NCBI RefSeq assembly: GCF_014805625.2
Contig: NW_023998431.1
Span: forward strand, 2,399,251 to 2,463,250
Length of the DNA stretch: 64,000 nucleotides
Direction of reading: 5' to 3'
Origin: Glossina fuscipes
Taxonomy: Eukaryota; Arthropoda; Insecta; Diptera; Glossinidae
The notes under the pieces are model-generated. The model searched no databases, had not been told where the DNA came from, and saw only the letters and a program-made list of their open reading frames with translations. Made by a program: the position numbers and the translations under genes. This document shows, one piece after another, positions 23,807-36,244 of this stretch (the first letter of the stretch is position 1; every line of letters begins with the position of its first letter).

Positions 23807-25075
23807 TTAGTTTGGGGAAAAAGAAATCCATTATTTTTTCGGTAGATGGCTGCACTAATAGATTTCTCGTAAAGTATCGATCAAACAATTTCATATTTAT
23901 GCTCGTTGGAAAGGTGACATTTCGCAGTAAAAAAAATTCTTTTGCTGTTTTTTGTTTGGTGCATTCAGTTGTGAGTTACAGCGTGTTAAAAATGGAAGTG
24001 AACAAAGAGAAAATTCGGTACATTTTACAATTTTTCTTTGACAAAGGCGAAAATGCAAGCCAGGCGGCTAAAATTGTGAATGGTGTTTATGGTTCCGATA
24101 CTGTAACAGCCAATTATGTGCAATTTTGGTTTCGTTTTGATTCCGTTCAGGAATTGTTGATGTTAAAGATGCACCTCGCACAGGTAGGCCGGTCGTCGAA
24201 AATGTCGATAAAATCGGAGAAATGATCGAAGTTGACCGGCATGTTAGCAGTCGTAACATCGCCCAGGAGCTAAAAATCGACCATAAAACAGTTTTAAACC
24301 ATTTACACAAAGCTGGATTCAAAAAGAAGCTTGATGTTTGGGTGCCACACCAATTAACAGAAAAAAACATGATGGGTCGAATTTCCATCTGCGAAGCCTT
24401 GGTCAAACGGAATGAGATAGACCCATTTCTTAAACGGATGGTGACTGGAGATGAGAAATGGATCACATACGATAACCCTGTGCGAAAACGATCGTGGTCA
24501 AAGAGCGGTGAAGCACCTCAAACGGCCAGGAAGGTTTTGCTATGCATTTGGTGGGATTGGAAGGGGATTATTTATTATGCGTTGCTTCCATATGGCCAAA
24601 CGCTAAATTCTGATCTCTTCTGTCAACAACTGGACCGTTTGAAGATAGCGATTGACCAGAAACGGCCAGAATTGGCCAACAGGAGAGGTGTCGTGTTCCA
24701 CCAGGACAACGCTAGGCCACACACATCTACAGTGACTCGCCAGAAACTTCGGGAGCTTGGTTGGGAAGTTTTAATGCATCCGCCATACAGTCCGGACTTG
24801 GCACTAAGCGATTATCATCTTTTTCTTGCATTGCAAAATTTCTTTAATGATAAAAACTTGGAATCTAGGGACGATTGTGAAAATCGACTAATAGAGTTTT
24901 TTACAAATGGTGACCAGGACTTCTATGAGAGAGGCATTTTGAAGTTACCTTTAAAATGGCAACAAATCATACAACAAAACGGTGCATACTTGACCCAAAT
25001 CGGACAATCCGAAGCATGTTAAATAAAGTCCTGAAGTTCATATAAAAATAATGGATTTCTTTTTCCTCAAACTAA
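23807..25075 (+). mobile_element. mariner element, copy 2 (defective)
   Basis: A 1269-bp sister of the element at 2503-3790, in the opposite orientation. The left inverted repeat starts TTAGTTTGGGG at 23807. The right one (25044-25075) differs from it at one base (TTAGTTTGAGG). TA flanks both ends (23805-23806 and 25076-25077). Its length equals copy 1 minus 21 plus 2 bases, matching the two internal lesions seen in the coding region. Confidence 0.97.
23992..25022 (+). pseudogene. mariner transposase, frameshifted
   Basis: Same protein as at 2556-3605, starting MEVNKEKIRY at 23992. The frame is lost at about 24131-24140, where TTCGTTTTGATTCC stands in place of TTCGTAGATTCC (net +2 bases). 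The second part runs open to the TAA at 25020-25022. A 21-base in-frame deletion removes seven residues after GEAPQT, between two AACGG repeats, near 24522. All three catalytic aspartates remain (TGDEKW, HQDNARPH, LSDYHLF). Apart from the lesions it differs from copy 1 at only a small number of residues. As read it cannot make a transposase, but its ends could be moved by one made elsewhere. Confidence 0.95.
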
Positions 25076-25077
25076 TA

Positions 25078-25600
25078 TATAATATAAATGTAAATATTGT
25101 GGGTCTTACTCTTGTCATGCAGCAATCTTTCACGTTATAATTTAATGAAATTGATTAATGAATAAATTAATAGAAAAACCTAGGATTTTTTTTGTAAGCC
25201 GAACTTTCCTTATTTTTACATAAATATAAAACACGTTGGAATTATATGTTTTCTTTATGGCGCACTATATTTTGTTGTCATAATACATTTTTTGTTATAA
25301 CAAGTTTTTTGTACTCTTCAAAACTATGCTTGAGCGTCACAGTACCTAAAATGAGATAGGGGATGTTTTCATCGTTGTTCGGTAAAAGTATGCTCAGGAT
25401 AACACTGTAAGTGCTGTTACGTGTTATCTGAAGTATTCGTTGGAAAGTTTCATACTTGTTAAAACCTTTTATTATATTATACATTGTTTGCACTGACTTG
25501 AAAATGGTCCCCCAAAGAAAAAATGGAACTAGATCGTGAAAATTTTCATGCAGGGGTTTTTTACGATTCTCGAAGTTCCCTAACGTTTGCAAATGTGAAA
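25078..25600. other. spacer between two mariner-type elements
   Basis: AT-rich, with no recognisable coding sequence. The 5' part of the family B fossil at 25603 may extend into it unseen. Confidence 0.4.
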
Positions 25601-25602
25601 CA

Positions 25603-26330
25603 TGGGTGAATTAAATCCTGTCATTCGATCCCCAGCCGAATTCTTGGAGGTCATTCAATATCAGTCAATGGGCGAAAAAACATTGATGTTATGCAAAAGT
25701 TGATAATGCAAGGCCGCCATGTGATATGCTGTAAGATTAGGCATTGGCTTCATCAGGATATTGGGGGATCATTCAGCCTTATATTATATCGTAACAGGTG
25801 ACGAGAGATGGACATATGTGCCTGACTTGGAAAGTGAAAAGCCGTCAAGTCCAAAACCTAGTAAAAGTTGTTCGCGCTAAAAGAATGGTCGCCTTTTTTT
25901 GGACTGATGATGTCACAACAACAATGGCCTTAGAAAGACGTAAAACAATCGATTCTGAATGTTGCACAACCATTTGTTTCCGGGTGTGTTTCGTGAAATA
26001 AGGCAAACAAACAAATGTCGTCGGATCGTTCTTCCTCATGACAGTGCGAGCTCTTAAACATCTCTTCTGACAACTGACTATTTAAACAATTAAAAATGAA
26101 AGAATCAAATTAGTAGGATATCCGCCATTGGGTGTTTCATGATTTGTTTTACTAACCGAACGACAAGAATAAGGTGCGTGGATCGTCGCCATATGTGACT
26201 GTTGATGTGTTTAAAAATCATGTGTTGGAAGCATCTAAAGCGGACTGGAAAATATGCTGTAAAAAATGGTTCGAAGATGTGTAACTATCCATAGGAGAAT
26301 ATTTTGAAAAACGATAAAGCAATTTTTAAT
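25603..26330 (+). pseudogene. fossil mariner transposase, family B copy 2
   Basis: Relic on the plus strand, starting 527 bp after mariner copy 2. Fragments in order: GELNPVIRSPAEFLEG, KNIDVMQKLIMQGRHV (matching the ENIDAVQKLI helix-turn-helix segment), an internal deletion, TGDERW for the first catalytic Asp, FREIRQTNKCRR, LPHDSASS with a stop and TS around the second Asp (stop at 26055-26057), VFKNHVLEASKADWK, KKWFEDV and GEYFEKR at the C-terminus. Repeated frame changes and stops show it is long dead. Same lineage as 17540-18170. Confidence 0.85.
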
Positions 26331-26568
26331 GACAAATAACTGTGTTTTCATTATTAGATTCAAAATATAAATAGTGCCCTCAAGTATTTATAACACAATT
26401 TCACACAACCATGCATGATAATTAAATAAAAAAGTCGGCCTGGTCTTCGATTCACTGACTTGTCCAAAATGAAGGAAAAATATTTTATATAGATTTGATA
26501 GCGTTGGGCGGCTTCAATCTGCCACAAGTCATCTGGTTTTATAGTCTTAATTCGGGCTGTATGGCCCG

Positions 26569-27660
26569 CTTCAAGATCTGATAGAGCTATTGTATGTTTC
26601 AAAGAATTATTTGATCGTAATTTACTTCAATACAGCCGTACTTCTAACTGTAATGGCAGACTGTTTGATCTTTACTTTGCGCGATTTCCGGGAGACAGCT
26701 ATAAATCACTGTACATCTTTTAGTTTACCTGAGGATCCGTATCATCCCGCAATTTACATTTCCTTTCATTACAGACATAACGGTCCCTTGAACAGTTTCA
26801 GTGTGTCAAATCCAACTTCGTCAAGTCAACAATATGATCTTAATAAAACCAGTATCTTATTGCTTAAATCTCATTTTTCATACATTGTGCTCGATTTCTC
26901 TGCTGGGAATATTGAAACATTACTGTCATTGGTCTATAATGTATTAAACGTAGCTAATTCTGCATCCGTTCGTTAAAAGCAGCTTCGTCCTCGAAGCAAG
27001 TGCTCACCATGGTTTAAGAATATTCACTATTAGAAAAATGGTAAGAACAAGTTTTTCGAAACACTTATGAAAGGTGGTTCTGCTCACGACTATTTCGCCT
27101 ATTTTGCTGCAAGGTGTAGATTTAATTATCTCAATCATCAATGTTATTGCGGATACTTTCAGTTGATAACATCCTCATTGCTTGTTAATCCTGAATATAT
27201 TTTTAAGTCTGTAAACTCCAAACGAGTCTCCATACCCCCCTTGCATCTTTCTTTCAACGGCTTGGAGTCCGCTGATGATGTTGAAAATTCGAATCTCTTT
27301 GCTGAATACTCCAAACGAAATTTTTCCACTACTAATTCCGATTTATTTGTCAATTGTCTGTATCCGATAACTAATTCAAACATTTATTTTTTGAACACAT
27401 CTCATATTTATGGGTACATGCATGTCCCGTTCGTTCTCTTCTTCAACCGTTCTTCCTTCCCGCTTGTTTATGTGTTTTTAAAACGCAAAATATCGCGAAT
27501 ATTAGGTAAAATTGTGTGACTTCTTATGGTCGCTTGATGTAAAAACTACCCAGACGAGGAAGTAAAAGATCTTACAATATCAAATTACCGTACTCCACTT
27601 CCAAGATGTATTCTAGCGCTTGACTTAGTTCTACATGCTGTAATGTCTAAGTAGAAGCTG
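26569..27660 (+). pseudogene. jockey-like LINE fossil, endonuclease end to RT start
   Basis: One frame with in-frame stops gives the end of an apurinic endonuclease domain and the linker to the reverse transcriptase, as in jockey-type ORF2 proteins. Visible pieces are CTSFSLPEDPYHPAIYISF (the D.yHPAI endonuclease end), LNVANSASVR, CSPWFKN, FAARCRFNYLN, the VNSKR.SIPP stretch with LSFNGLESADDVENSNLFAEY, and after a frame change SNYRTPLPR, which corresponds to the NYRPIS motif at the start of the reverse transcriptase. Stops after NSASVR (near 26977) and in the linker break the frame. The catalytic YADD region is absent, lost in the interval 27660-27980. This is a different clade from the I-type LINE at 6401. 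Confidence 0.75.
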
Positions 27661-27981
27661 AAGCCCTTTGCTCCTTGACTAGCTCAGCTGCACTTACCAA
27701 AAAAAAAAAGAGTAAAGAGTTGATAAATAACTAACGGTAAAGAGTTTTCTCCTTCACATCATCAGTTGATGTAAACAGGGAAAAGTCAGATAAGGCCTAT
27801 GTTGCTCCAATTTTTTTCTGTTTTGGAAAATTCCTCCGTTATGGAGAAAAAAGATTCAAGTTTTCTCGCAAACCAAAGCATCGGGCGAACTATTATAAGT
27901 CAGAGCTCAAAGCAGTTCTTCCCATAGGTGTTATGTAGATTCAATTGAATCAGTTGAAAGGCAACTATTGTTGTTGTTGCC

Positions 27982-28283
27982 TTTAGGAGTCTGGGTTGCG
28001 ATTCGCTTGTCTCTTTGCATCGTTATGAAAATAGGTTGCCTCTGTTATCCTTGCCGTCACTTGAGAAACGTAGATATATTTTTGGTGTTTCCGCTTTTCT
28101 AGGCATTTTATTTTCATTGAACAGAGTTCATGTAAATATAATTATGGGCTGTTTAACCCGTTTCAAGTTGTTTGCAGAAACCTAAGTGATGTCTATTACT
28201 TAGTCTCAATATCGGATTATTTAAAGTCTATCAAAACAACTTTGCTTAATACGCGCGATTTGCTTATGTCGTATTTAAACTAA
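27982..28283 (+). pseudogene. jockey-like LINE fossil, C-terminus
   Basis: Translation FRSLGCDSLVSLHRYENR followed by LPLLSLPSLEKRRYIFGVSA matches the Y..R...L.L.SLE.RR segment near the C-terminus of jockey-type ORF2. After a frame change NPFQVVCRNLS and MSYLN end at a TAA at 28281-28283. Orientation and spacing fit the same element as 26569-27660, with most of the reverse transcriptase deleted. About 200 bases of T-rich DNA after the stop may be its 3' UTR. No clear poly-A tail is left. Confidence 0.7.
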
Positions 28284-28499
28284 CTGGTTAAATTAAAACG
28301 GTTAAATTAATTGGTGTTGTTTAGTGTATCGTTTGCCAGACTTTTACATATTTACGATGGCTTAGAGATTCGCTTATAATTTGGTTCTGCACTGGTTGTG
28401 GGTGTGCCTCTGTGCTACTTCTCTGTGCTTTTTTCTTCCTTATTTATTTATACATGAATTATTATTTTTTTATTTTTCTTCACTTCTTATATACTTTAT

Positions 28500-30095
28500 A
28501 CTAGTTTTTAATATAAAATGGTATAAGATTTACTTTTGAGAGTCAAGTGAATTTATTTTAGCTGAGTTTCACGTGTAAATAAATAAAAAAAGGAGTAAAT
28601 CAAAAAAAGAACGTTACTATGATTTATTTCAACAGTCCGAATACAATTTTGCCCCCTTTTTTGCTATTAACACGTTCAGCCTTAGCTGCGCACTTGTTCA
28701 AAACATCTATTCATTTATTACATTAACATTTGTTATATGCCGTTTAGTATAAAAGGACATTGCGTTTTTAGTTTCAATAGTTCATTCAAATTCAGTGACG
28801 CTCCAGTTCTGGTAAAGAAGATTATAGAATAAAGAATATTCGTAATGAAATAGGTGCATGTAGACTAATACCCGACTACAACCAACGGTGTGACTGTTAT
28901 CCACTTTGCAAGAACAATAACTAAGTAAGTCATCAATTTACTAATGCCGCTGGCATAGGGTTCAATTATGCTCTCGAAGAAAGAATTTTGGCCGAAAGAG
29001 AAGGTGAAGGTTGTTGATCTTTATATTCAAGTAGGGCGCTAGAAGTAGGGCAACATGTTCCCCTCTTCTAAGGATGTTATCTTCTTTGTAAATTTCATGC
29101 ACGTGCATCTAAGGAACGCTCCCTGATTTTGTGTTCAAGCAACAACCTTTCGCTCAGTTCACTAAATCACAGATCTGTTAAAGTCCTTATCGGTAGTGAT
29201 AGACGGACACTTACTAAGTAATCCTACCACAGGGACACCTTTTATTCATATTATTCATTCCTATAAATGCTACCATCGGTTTATACTTGTAAATTTCTGG
29301 CTTGCCTAACATACTCACGAATTTCGTTTTAAATATTAAATTGCAATAAAGGAAACAAAAAAAAATAAGGAAAGGTACATACATGTCACATGTTATTCTT
29401 ATTTTATATGTTTGCCTAATAGAATTTTTGTTCTTTTACTAAATATTTGCTTGTTTGCTTGATAGCTCTTCAGAAGTCATTGACATTTTTCTATTTGATA
29501 TACCAGGCAGTCAATTTGTCAATATGAAAAAGAGCTCACTGCTAAGCTGGGCCGGATTAATGTACCAAACCCGATATCCAAGTACATATAAGCGCACAGC
29601 AAAAAAAAAAAAAAGAAAAGCAAATCAACATACGCTAAACACATAAGAACAGACTGCCACTGCTGCTGTAATTTGCTTTTAACATCAATGTCATTCAACC
29701 GACAAAATCAACATAAAAAACTTTATGTCAATGTAGTATTTGCCGATTTTTTCTTTTAAATTCATTCCATGCCAATGACACACATACCTTTGTGCGTTAT
29801 TCCTACTATTAATAATATGCACTACAGGAAAGTGTCTCAATTTAAGCGTTTTGAAATTAAAAACACTAAAGAATTTTCATACCAAATGTACACTAACATG
29901 GCCCGACGCCTGGAACGCTTAGAAGTACTCATTGGAGATTTTACAAAGTACGATTTTAAATAGAGCAAACCACGCCTATTTATCTGTGCAACTGTCTTCT
30001 AGTTACTTAGTTTTTGAGTTATAAAAGACCACATAATACATTCTGTATTTCGAGTTACGAAACACTAGAGAAAACTTTAAAAAAATCAAGCAAAA
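28500..30095. other. non-coding stretch, possible orphan TATA motif
   Basis: Contains TATAAAAGG at about 28749 with a TTCAATAGTTC stretch about 25 bases downstream, which resembles a core promoter, but no transcript or coding sequence follows. The rest is AT-rich. Confidence 0.3.
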
Positions 30096-30099
30096 TCAT

Positions 30100-30370
30100 T
30101 ATAGTGGGGCATAGTGGGGCGTTTCAAAACAAGGCATTCGATAGGAAGGAATCGAAAAATCGTTTCGATCCAAGCTATTTTGAATAGCGCTCGTCGTTGC
30201 ACTAAAACGCGCCAGTATATCAAATTTCATCAAAATATCTCCAAAAATTGTGAGCGGTAGCTTAAACACAAAACTATATGGATAGATGGAGGGAATATAC
30301 AGACAAGCTTATATCGATTCAGAATTATTTTCTGACTACCTCATAACTTTTTAACTCATGTGGTTTAGGG
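30100..30370 (-). mobile_element. family 2 repeat, copy J
   Basis: Reverse complement reads AATTCTGAATCGATATAAGC, TTGTCTGT, a TTTTGTGTTTAAGC block, CACAATTTTTGGAGATATTT and TGATGAAATTT, then CGACGAGCGC. These blocks appear in the same order in the copies at 54240-54600 and 58060-58340. Confidence 0.65.
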
Positions 30371-33300
30371 AATGCGAACAATTTAAAACGTAATAGTCCC
30401 CCCGTATAGTCCCAATTAAAAGTGATAGTGTGGCCATTTAGTACTCCTCGACAATTTATCTAAAGATCTTACTATTCTCCACTTATTTCCTGAAAAAAAT
30501 ATACAAATTATAACTTCTTGCTAGATAAAGACGTTAGTTATACTTTTCACAATCCTTATAAGAGAAACCAAGCGCAGTAATTTCCTATGTTGAAAAGTTA
30601 TTTTCTTGACCATCTTCCATCGTAAAATCCTAAAGGGTAGAATTTGTTGCTATCTAAAGCCTTAGGCTTTATAAGAAAATTTATTACATGGGCGCAAGTT
30701 GACGAAGGTAAGTCGAAATATCAATTTTCACTGATTTCTGTTCAAGATTACGAGATGTTTCGGTTGACCTTGCAATTTTGATTGATAGTAAGGATGGTCG
30801 GTTTTAATCCATTTTCAATAAGTGTATGTATGAATCGGAATATCTTAACAATTATGAAACGTAAGTTGAACGTAAAAGCAAAAGTGAATGGATATTAGAC
30901 CGAAAAATGGACAGGCATGCTTAAATCGAAAAATAATTCTGAATCGATTGGTAAAATAAACATAAATTCTTTCTAAGAATTGCATATATGCGTGCACTCT
31001 TATCGCAATTGACGTAGAATATAAGAATGTTTCGGAAAATTCATTGAAGGCTAGCCATGCATATCAGTAAAGCTTACAGTCATTAGTAACGATATAGCTT
31101 AAGATATATATATATATATATATAATACATATATTGTATATATAAATATATATATATATATATAAATCTACGAACATATGTACACTTTTGTACGTTTGAT
31201 AATTGTATTGTACATATTTGTACTATTGACGCACGTTTCCTTTTATAATAAATTATGATTTAACAAATTTAGCAATTCAACCGCGGGATGTTGGCAGTGC
31301 TTTCAATTTTATAAACATTATGTTCATATTTGAATGCTCAATACTCTTAGTCAATATTATTGCACACCTACCACTAACGAATCAAGTATATATTAAATAT
31401 ATTATTACGTTTGCAATACACACAGACTCGCAGCAACAAAGTTTACATTTATTGTTTATTTGCATATGAAATTCCCTATCAGTTGGCTATTGTTGTTATT
31501 CGTATCAATAGAAAAAAAAAACACAAACTGAAATTTGTTATTGTAGACATATTGGTAAAAATATGGAATTTTTATGAAAAGAAAGAAAAAAAAAACCTAT
31601 GCTTGCGTATAGAGTGAGTGCTCAATATTCGTATTAAGACAATGTATAACTTTCTCACTTGTCGATTTTGGGACTGCTTTCCCATCCGCATACATCCGTG
31701 CTTGCATTTACATGATCGATTTCACTAAAAAAGGAAAATCGCCTAAACGGAAAACACACGTATATATATGAAACGATAAACATCATGCAGATTATAGATA
31801 TAGAAAGATATGCTCGAACCTAAACTGCAAAACTGTTCCTTGGACATTAGCCAAAGGATATAAGAAAAAAATCACTGCATTTACAAAGGAAAAAAATGTT
31901 TGTTCATTGTTAAAGTATATTATTACATACTATTAAATGTAATAGTGATGATTTTTCAATTTAAACACAAAAATTTGAAAATTTTAACAGCATCAGGATA
32001 TTTATTTAAAAAGATAAGTGTGCTGTTCCTTGTGTGGGGGCAATTGCACAAATATTATCGGATGTTTTCGGGAACTTAGCAATGCCAGACAACAAAATTT
32101 TTATTGAAATGAGAAGTAACCCCTCCTATCCGCATATGTTCTTAGAAGAAAACAAAGAGAAAAACAAACGATTTTAATTTACACAGAGAGAAACAGAAAA
32201 TTTGATGCAATTTCAATAGCATTCCGCTTGATTTCGTTGGCTATTTAATACAGCAGTGATTTGAGTGAGTGATTTCAGTGATTTCGCTTGAAAGCATAAT
32301 CGCTCACGTTGCCTTCAAAGGCATTGAATTACCACCATTTGTTCTTTTTCCATATAGCTTCAAGTGAATAATGAAAAGTAGGCGGTAGTAATAGGATTTA
32401 CAAATTTGTATATAATTTAGAAAAATGATTGTAACTGTCAAACGCATTTTTAAAAGATACATTAAAAGAGTTTTGAATAAAACTTAACAGAATACTAAAA
32501 ATGCGTAATCAAAATACTTGTAATCGACTTTAACGAACACGCTTCGATTTAGCTCAAATATTGATAAATGAAATATTAATTTTTTGCAGAAAAATCACTT
32601 TAAGGGATTTTAAGGTCATTAAGGCTGATAGGCTATGACGATTAATTTTGTCATTTATCATAAGAGAAGAATGCGATTTTTTCTTCTTTCTTTTTAGCTC
32701 GAAAGCCGCACAAGAGTATAGAGTAAACACGGACAAATGGTTTTCAAAGCAAACCAAATTAAAAATTGTAAAGCTTAATGCACGTGTAAAGTGAGTGTTG
32801 AGTGTATCAAGATATGTACATATATATATATATTTATATATGTATATATATATGTATGTCATATTCTATTGACATTGTGCATGAATACATACATACACAT
32901 TTATTTGAGTTGATATTACAAATATAATTGCTATCATATATGAAAAATTAAAAAAAATAAAAAATCCAATTCCTGTGAATGTTGTTCGTATTGTTGTCGC
33001 TGTCAGCAGTGTTAGCCAAACTCATAGAGACCACATGTCGTTTTTGGTGATTTCAAGTTTAGACAATGAAATACACCGCATACCGATACCCGCAAATATG
33101 TGTTTTTTCATTACATATCTTATATGAATAGCAGAAAAACAAATTCTCCAACAACAGATGATATTACATTTAATATTACTTTTTATGTTTTTGGACAAAT
33201 ATAAACATTACAATCATAAAACGGTATCTTCTTTTCGGTATTAATATATAAATATGTACATATATGTAAATATATATGTCTCTATGAATATTGTGCATGT

Positions 33301-34585
33301 GCATTAATACATCAGTAAGTATAAAAGACTTTAAATTGAAAAAGTTTATTAATTTTTCGGAGCCTTTGAGGTATAAAAAGAACAGAAAAATAATTCACAA
33401 TTCTCAATTTCAATATCCTATGGGGGCTATTTTCAGAAAATACATTTTTTTTTTTCAATTATTTTATTGGCTCAAATAGTCGATTACCGCCTATTCACAT
33501 ATTCAATAAAAAGATAATTTTGGGTGCGTCAAAATTGTATATGATGTAACTGTTTGCCAATAAGAACATAAGACAATGAGAACATAATTTTCTAGCCATA
33601 TAGGGGCACTTGAAACTTTGAAGGCGTTTCTTGCTCGAAACATGATTTATTGAAAAAGCTTGCAGTACAATTCCAACAATATTCATTCGAATTCTTATTT
33701 TTTGTAATACATCTTACAAATGATATTTTGAAGGATTAGGATATCTTCGTAAAGCTAATTGAAACATTAATCGTACGTACGTCGATCAAAAGTCGAACTG
33801 TTCCATTCATCTGCTGGCGAATGATGTGAAAATCGAAATTTTTTACACTTTCGACAAAGTTCACTATCCATATCTATAGCCATGTATTCATTGTTCTTTT
33901 TCTTTAGTTTCAAATTTTTGCGCAAACTGCACTGCATGGCCCAAGACCCGTTAAGTTAAAAATACCTCAAAGCTTCAGTGCTGCCGTTGTTTAATATTTT
34001 TCATAAGCAAGTTTTTTGCCTGCAATTTTGTCTGCTCTATAATCGCTTCATAAATATTTAATTTATTTATTTTTCCTTTATTTTAGCATGGCCAATCACT
34101 CAGCGGTATCAGAGAAAGGGGCAATGAGTGTCCGCAGCCTAGTCACAAGGCGTTGTTTTACGCTATTGCAGTTATTTCCTCTTTAAGAAATTGCCAAAAA
34201 GCCCCCAAAATTTCAGACGAACTCTTTAATTAGCATCTACTTGATGCTTTCTTTAGCGGTTGCCGATGTGATGTTTCAAAATCTCTCTTTTCACACTCAT
34301 TCAAATAGAGTTTTTTGGTTTTTTTCATTGAGTCACCGAATCAAGCAACACTGCACCTAAATGACTTCATGCCAATGTTTTTAAAACTTTTTCGAGAAGA
34401 AATATTTGTATGTATCCATCTCAGCTTGAGCTTGATAATTTTGGCCAGTAAGTGAAATTTCGCATCACAGTGTTATTGCTACGCTTTGACTTTACGCAAG
34501 GGCACACTTTCATCTGCAAATTGTTGTTAACATAGTCGAATCTGCTCATCCCTGTCGCCCAAGAGCTGCCTTTGAAATTTGAAAA
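30371..34585. other. non-coding stretch with simple repeats
   Basis: AT-rich. A small piece of family 2 (GACAGGCATGC and ATTCTGAATCGATT) lies at about 30908-30951. A degenerate tandem of GTGAGTGATTTCAGTGATTTC lies near 32263. No coding sequence recognised. Confidence 0.4.
31103..31166. repeat. compound (TA)n microsatellite
   Basis: Two TA runs separated by an ATACATATATTGTA segment. Confidence 0.95.
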
Positions 34586-34589
34586 GAGA

Positions 34590-34770
34590 TTCTATATCAT
34601 CTACGTATTTTAGAGCAGTATCAGATTCTGATTTGACGTGAACATTTTCTTCCGTCCGTATGTCCGCCTATGTGGTCTGTAGGAGATATTAAGATATTGT
34701 TTCCAAATTTGTCAAAAACTTTTCAAATTTTTGCGTACTAGCTGATGTTGCAATTAAGTCAAATCACGGC
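34590..34770 (+). mobile_element. family 2 repeat fragment, copy K
   Basis: Shows GCAGTATCAGATTCTGAT, CTTCCGTCCGTATGTCCGCC and AGATATTAAGATATTG, corresponding to the core and the following block of family 2. Truncated and diverged. Confidence 0.45.
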
Positions 34771-34779
34771 TACAGTACA

Positions 34780-36036
34780 AGATAAAACAAATCATCTTTA
34801 TTTTCAAAGACAAAAAATTTGTTGTTGTTGTGTCGCCTATCACTAACAAACTACATAATGTACAACGGTAACAACTCCTACATATATTCTAGGGATATGG
34901 ATAGTGCAATACCTGTACGATAACGAAGGAAATCGACCGCGCTTACGCAATCTTACACAGCATCGAACTCTAGTTAATTTCATCTTTTTGGAGTTGTCGT
35001 TTTTAATTCAAAGGCAGTGGGTGAGTGCAAAACATTTGGCCATAACTGAATATAATTTTCTTATTTAAGTTCAATGTGCCCATTTTTCTTCCTTTACCTA
35101 GCGTAGGGCATTCAAACGATTTTATGAAATTTTACATAATTTTGTTTAAACTTTAAATGGTAAAATTTTTTATCATATTTTTAAATATCTTTAATAAAAC
35201 TGTGAAATATCACTTATTTGAGTGATTGAATGAATAGGTTTGTGGGTAGAGCTTTGGTGACGTCAAGTGCTGACTAAAGCACTTTTAGCCATTGCCTTGT
35301 TAAGAGTTCAAGAAAATGAGATGAAAAGCTCTTGAAAACTACTTTAGAAAATTGTCAACAATATTTTCTTTTTGCGTTTTTTTTTTTTTTTTCTTTTTTG
35401 ACAAAGATTATGTATAACCACAACGGCAACGTTGCTAGCGTGAGGGAGGTTATTAAGTACATAAGCGGTAAAGCATTCGCCTTTTTTACGTTAAAAAAAA
35501 AAAGAAAAAACAGGAAACTATGAAAATGTTGGCCTTTACATGCAGACACAATTCAAAAAATTGCTCCCAATGAACTTGATGTTGTTACTTTAAATATATG
35601 TTAGGTAGTTTGCCGTTCTAACTGGTGTAGGCCTATAAATATAAGGAATTAGTAGAAGCGTCGTTCAAGTATGCTTTTAATGAAACCTTTGAGAAATTGA
35701 TGGGTCTTCCTAACTAGTATTGCAAGCGATTAGTCTAATACATTTGGAAACTGCTTGACAAAGGTATCGATTATATCGATATATTTTTAATTACATGACT
35801 GGATAAGTTATTAGATTGTTGGTATTGTTGGACCGGAGTTTGTATAATGAAAACTCGTTAGATGGCATTAAATCAATGTATTGAGCCAAACGTAATTTAG
35901 ATAATCTCATGATTTCGGCTAATTGTCAGGCCGCAATTTTATGAACAATTTTGCATCAGTCTGCAACTGATAATTTAACCCATATATTTTCGACAAGGAC
36001 GGTTCGTTGAGAAGAACTTGCAAATGTCTTCAATCT
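34780..36036. other. non-coding stretch, no gene recognised
   Basis: AT-rich. Nothing identified apart from T runs near 35380 and A runs near 35495. Confidence 0.4.
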
Positions 36037-36050
36037 ATTTTCAGATATAT
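36037..36050. repeat. SINE target-site duplication, left
   Basis: ATTTTCAGATATAT, repeated without mismatch at 36245-36258 on the other side of the SINE. Confidence 0.92.
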
Positions 36051-36244
36051 CCGCCTGAGTACCCGAAGGCGAGGAATCTCGACTAGCAAGTCAATGGTCG
36101 TGGGTTCGAATCTCAAGTGCGGTAGAGTTTTTAATAAAAAAGCCGATAGCCTTAGGTGCTAGTGCTTTTAAGAGTTTAGTCTTAGAATTTATTTCTCTGG
36201 AGAAAACAATAATAATAATAATAATAACAATAATAATAATAACA
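36051..36244 (+). mobile_element. tRNA-derived SINE with I-type LINE tail
   Basis: A 194-bp short retroposon bounded by a perfect 14-bp target duplication. The head (36051-36125) is tRNA-like. GGTTCGAATCT at about 36102-36113 matches the RNA polymerase III B box. GAGT...AAGGCGA at 36057-36073 occupies the D-arm/A-box position. GACTAGCAAGTCAATGGTC sits where a long-variable-arm (Ser-like) tRNA has its anticodon arm. CCGC at the 5' end can pair with GCGG at 36119-36122. From about 36130 the sequence follows the 3' UTR of the LINE at 8440-8543 (AAAGCCGATA, GTGCTAGTGCT, TTTAGTCT, AGAATTTATTTC). It ends in an (ATA)n/(ACA) tail from 36208. A SINE sharing the 3' end of a LINE is normally mobilised by that LINE's enzyme. 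It encodes no protein. Confidence 0.85.

Noticed and set aside
28740..28810. TATAAAAGG with an initiator-like motif downstream.
   Set aside because: Frequent by chance in AT-rich DNA and no transcribed feature follows.
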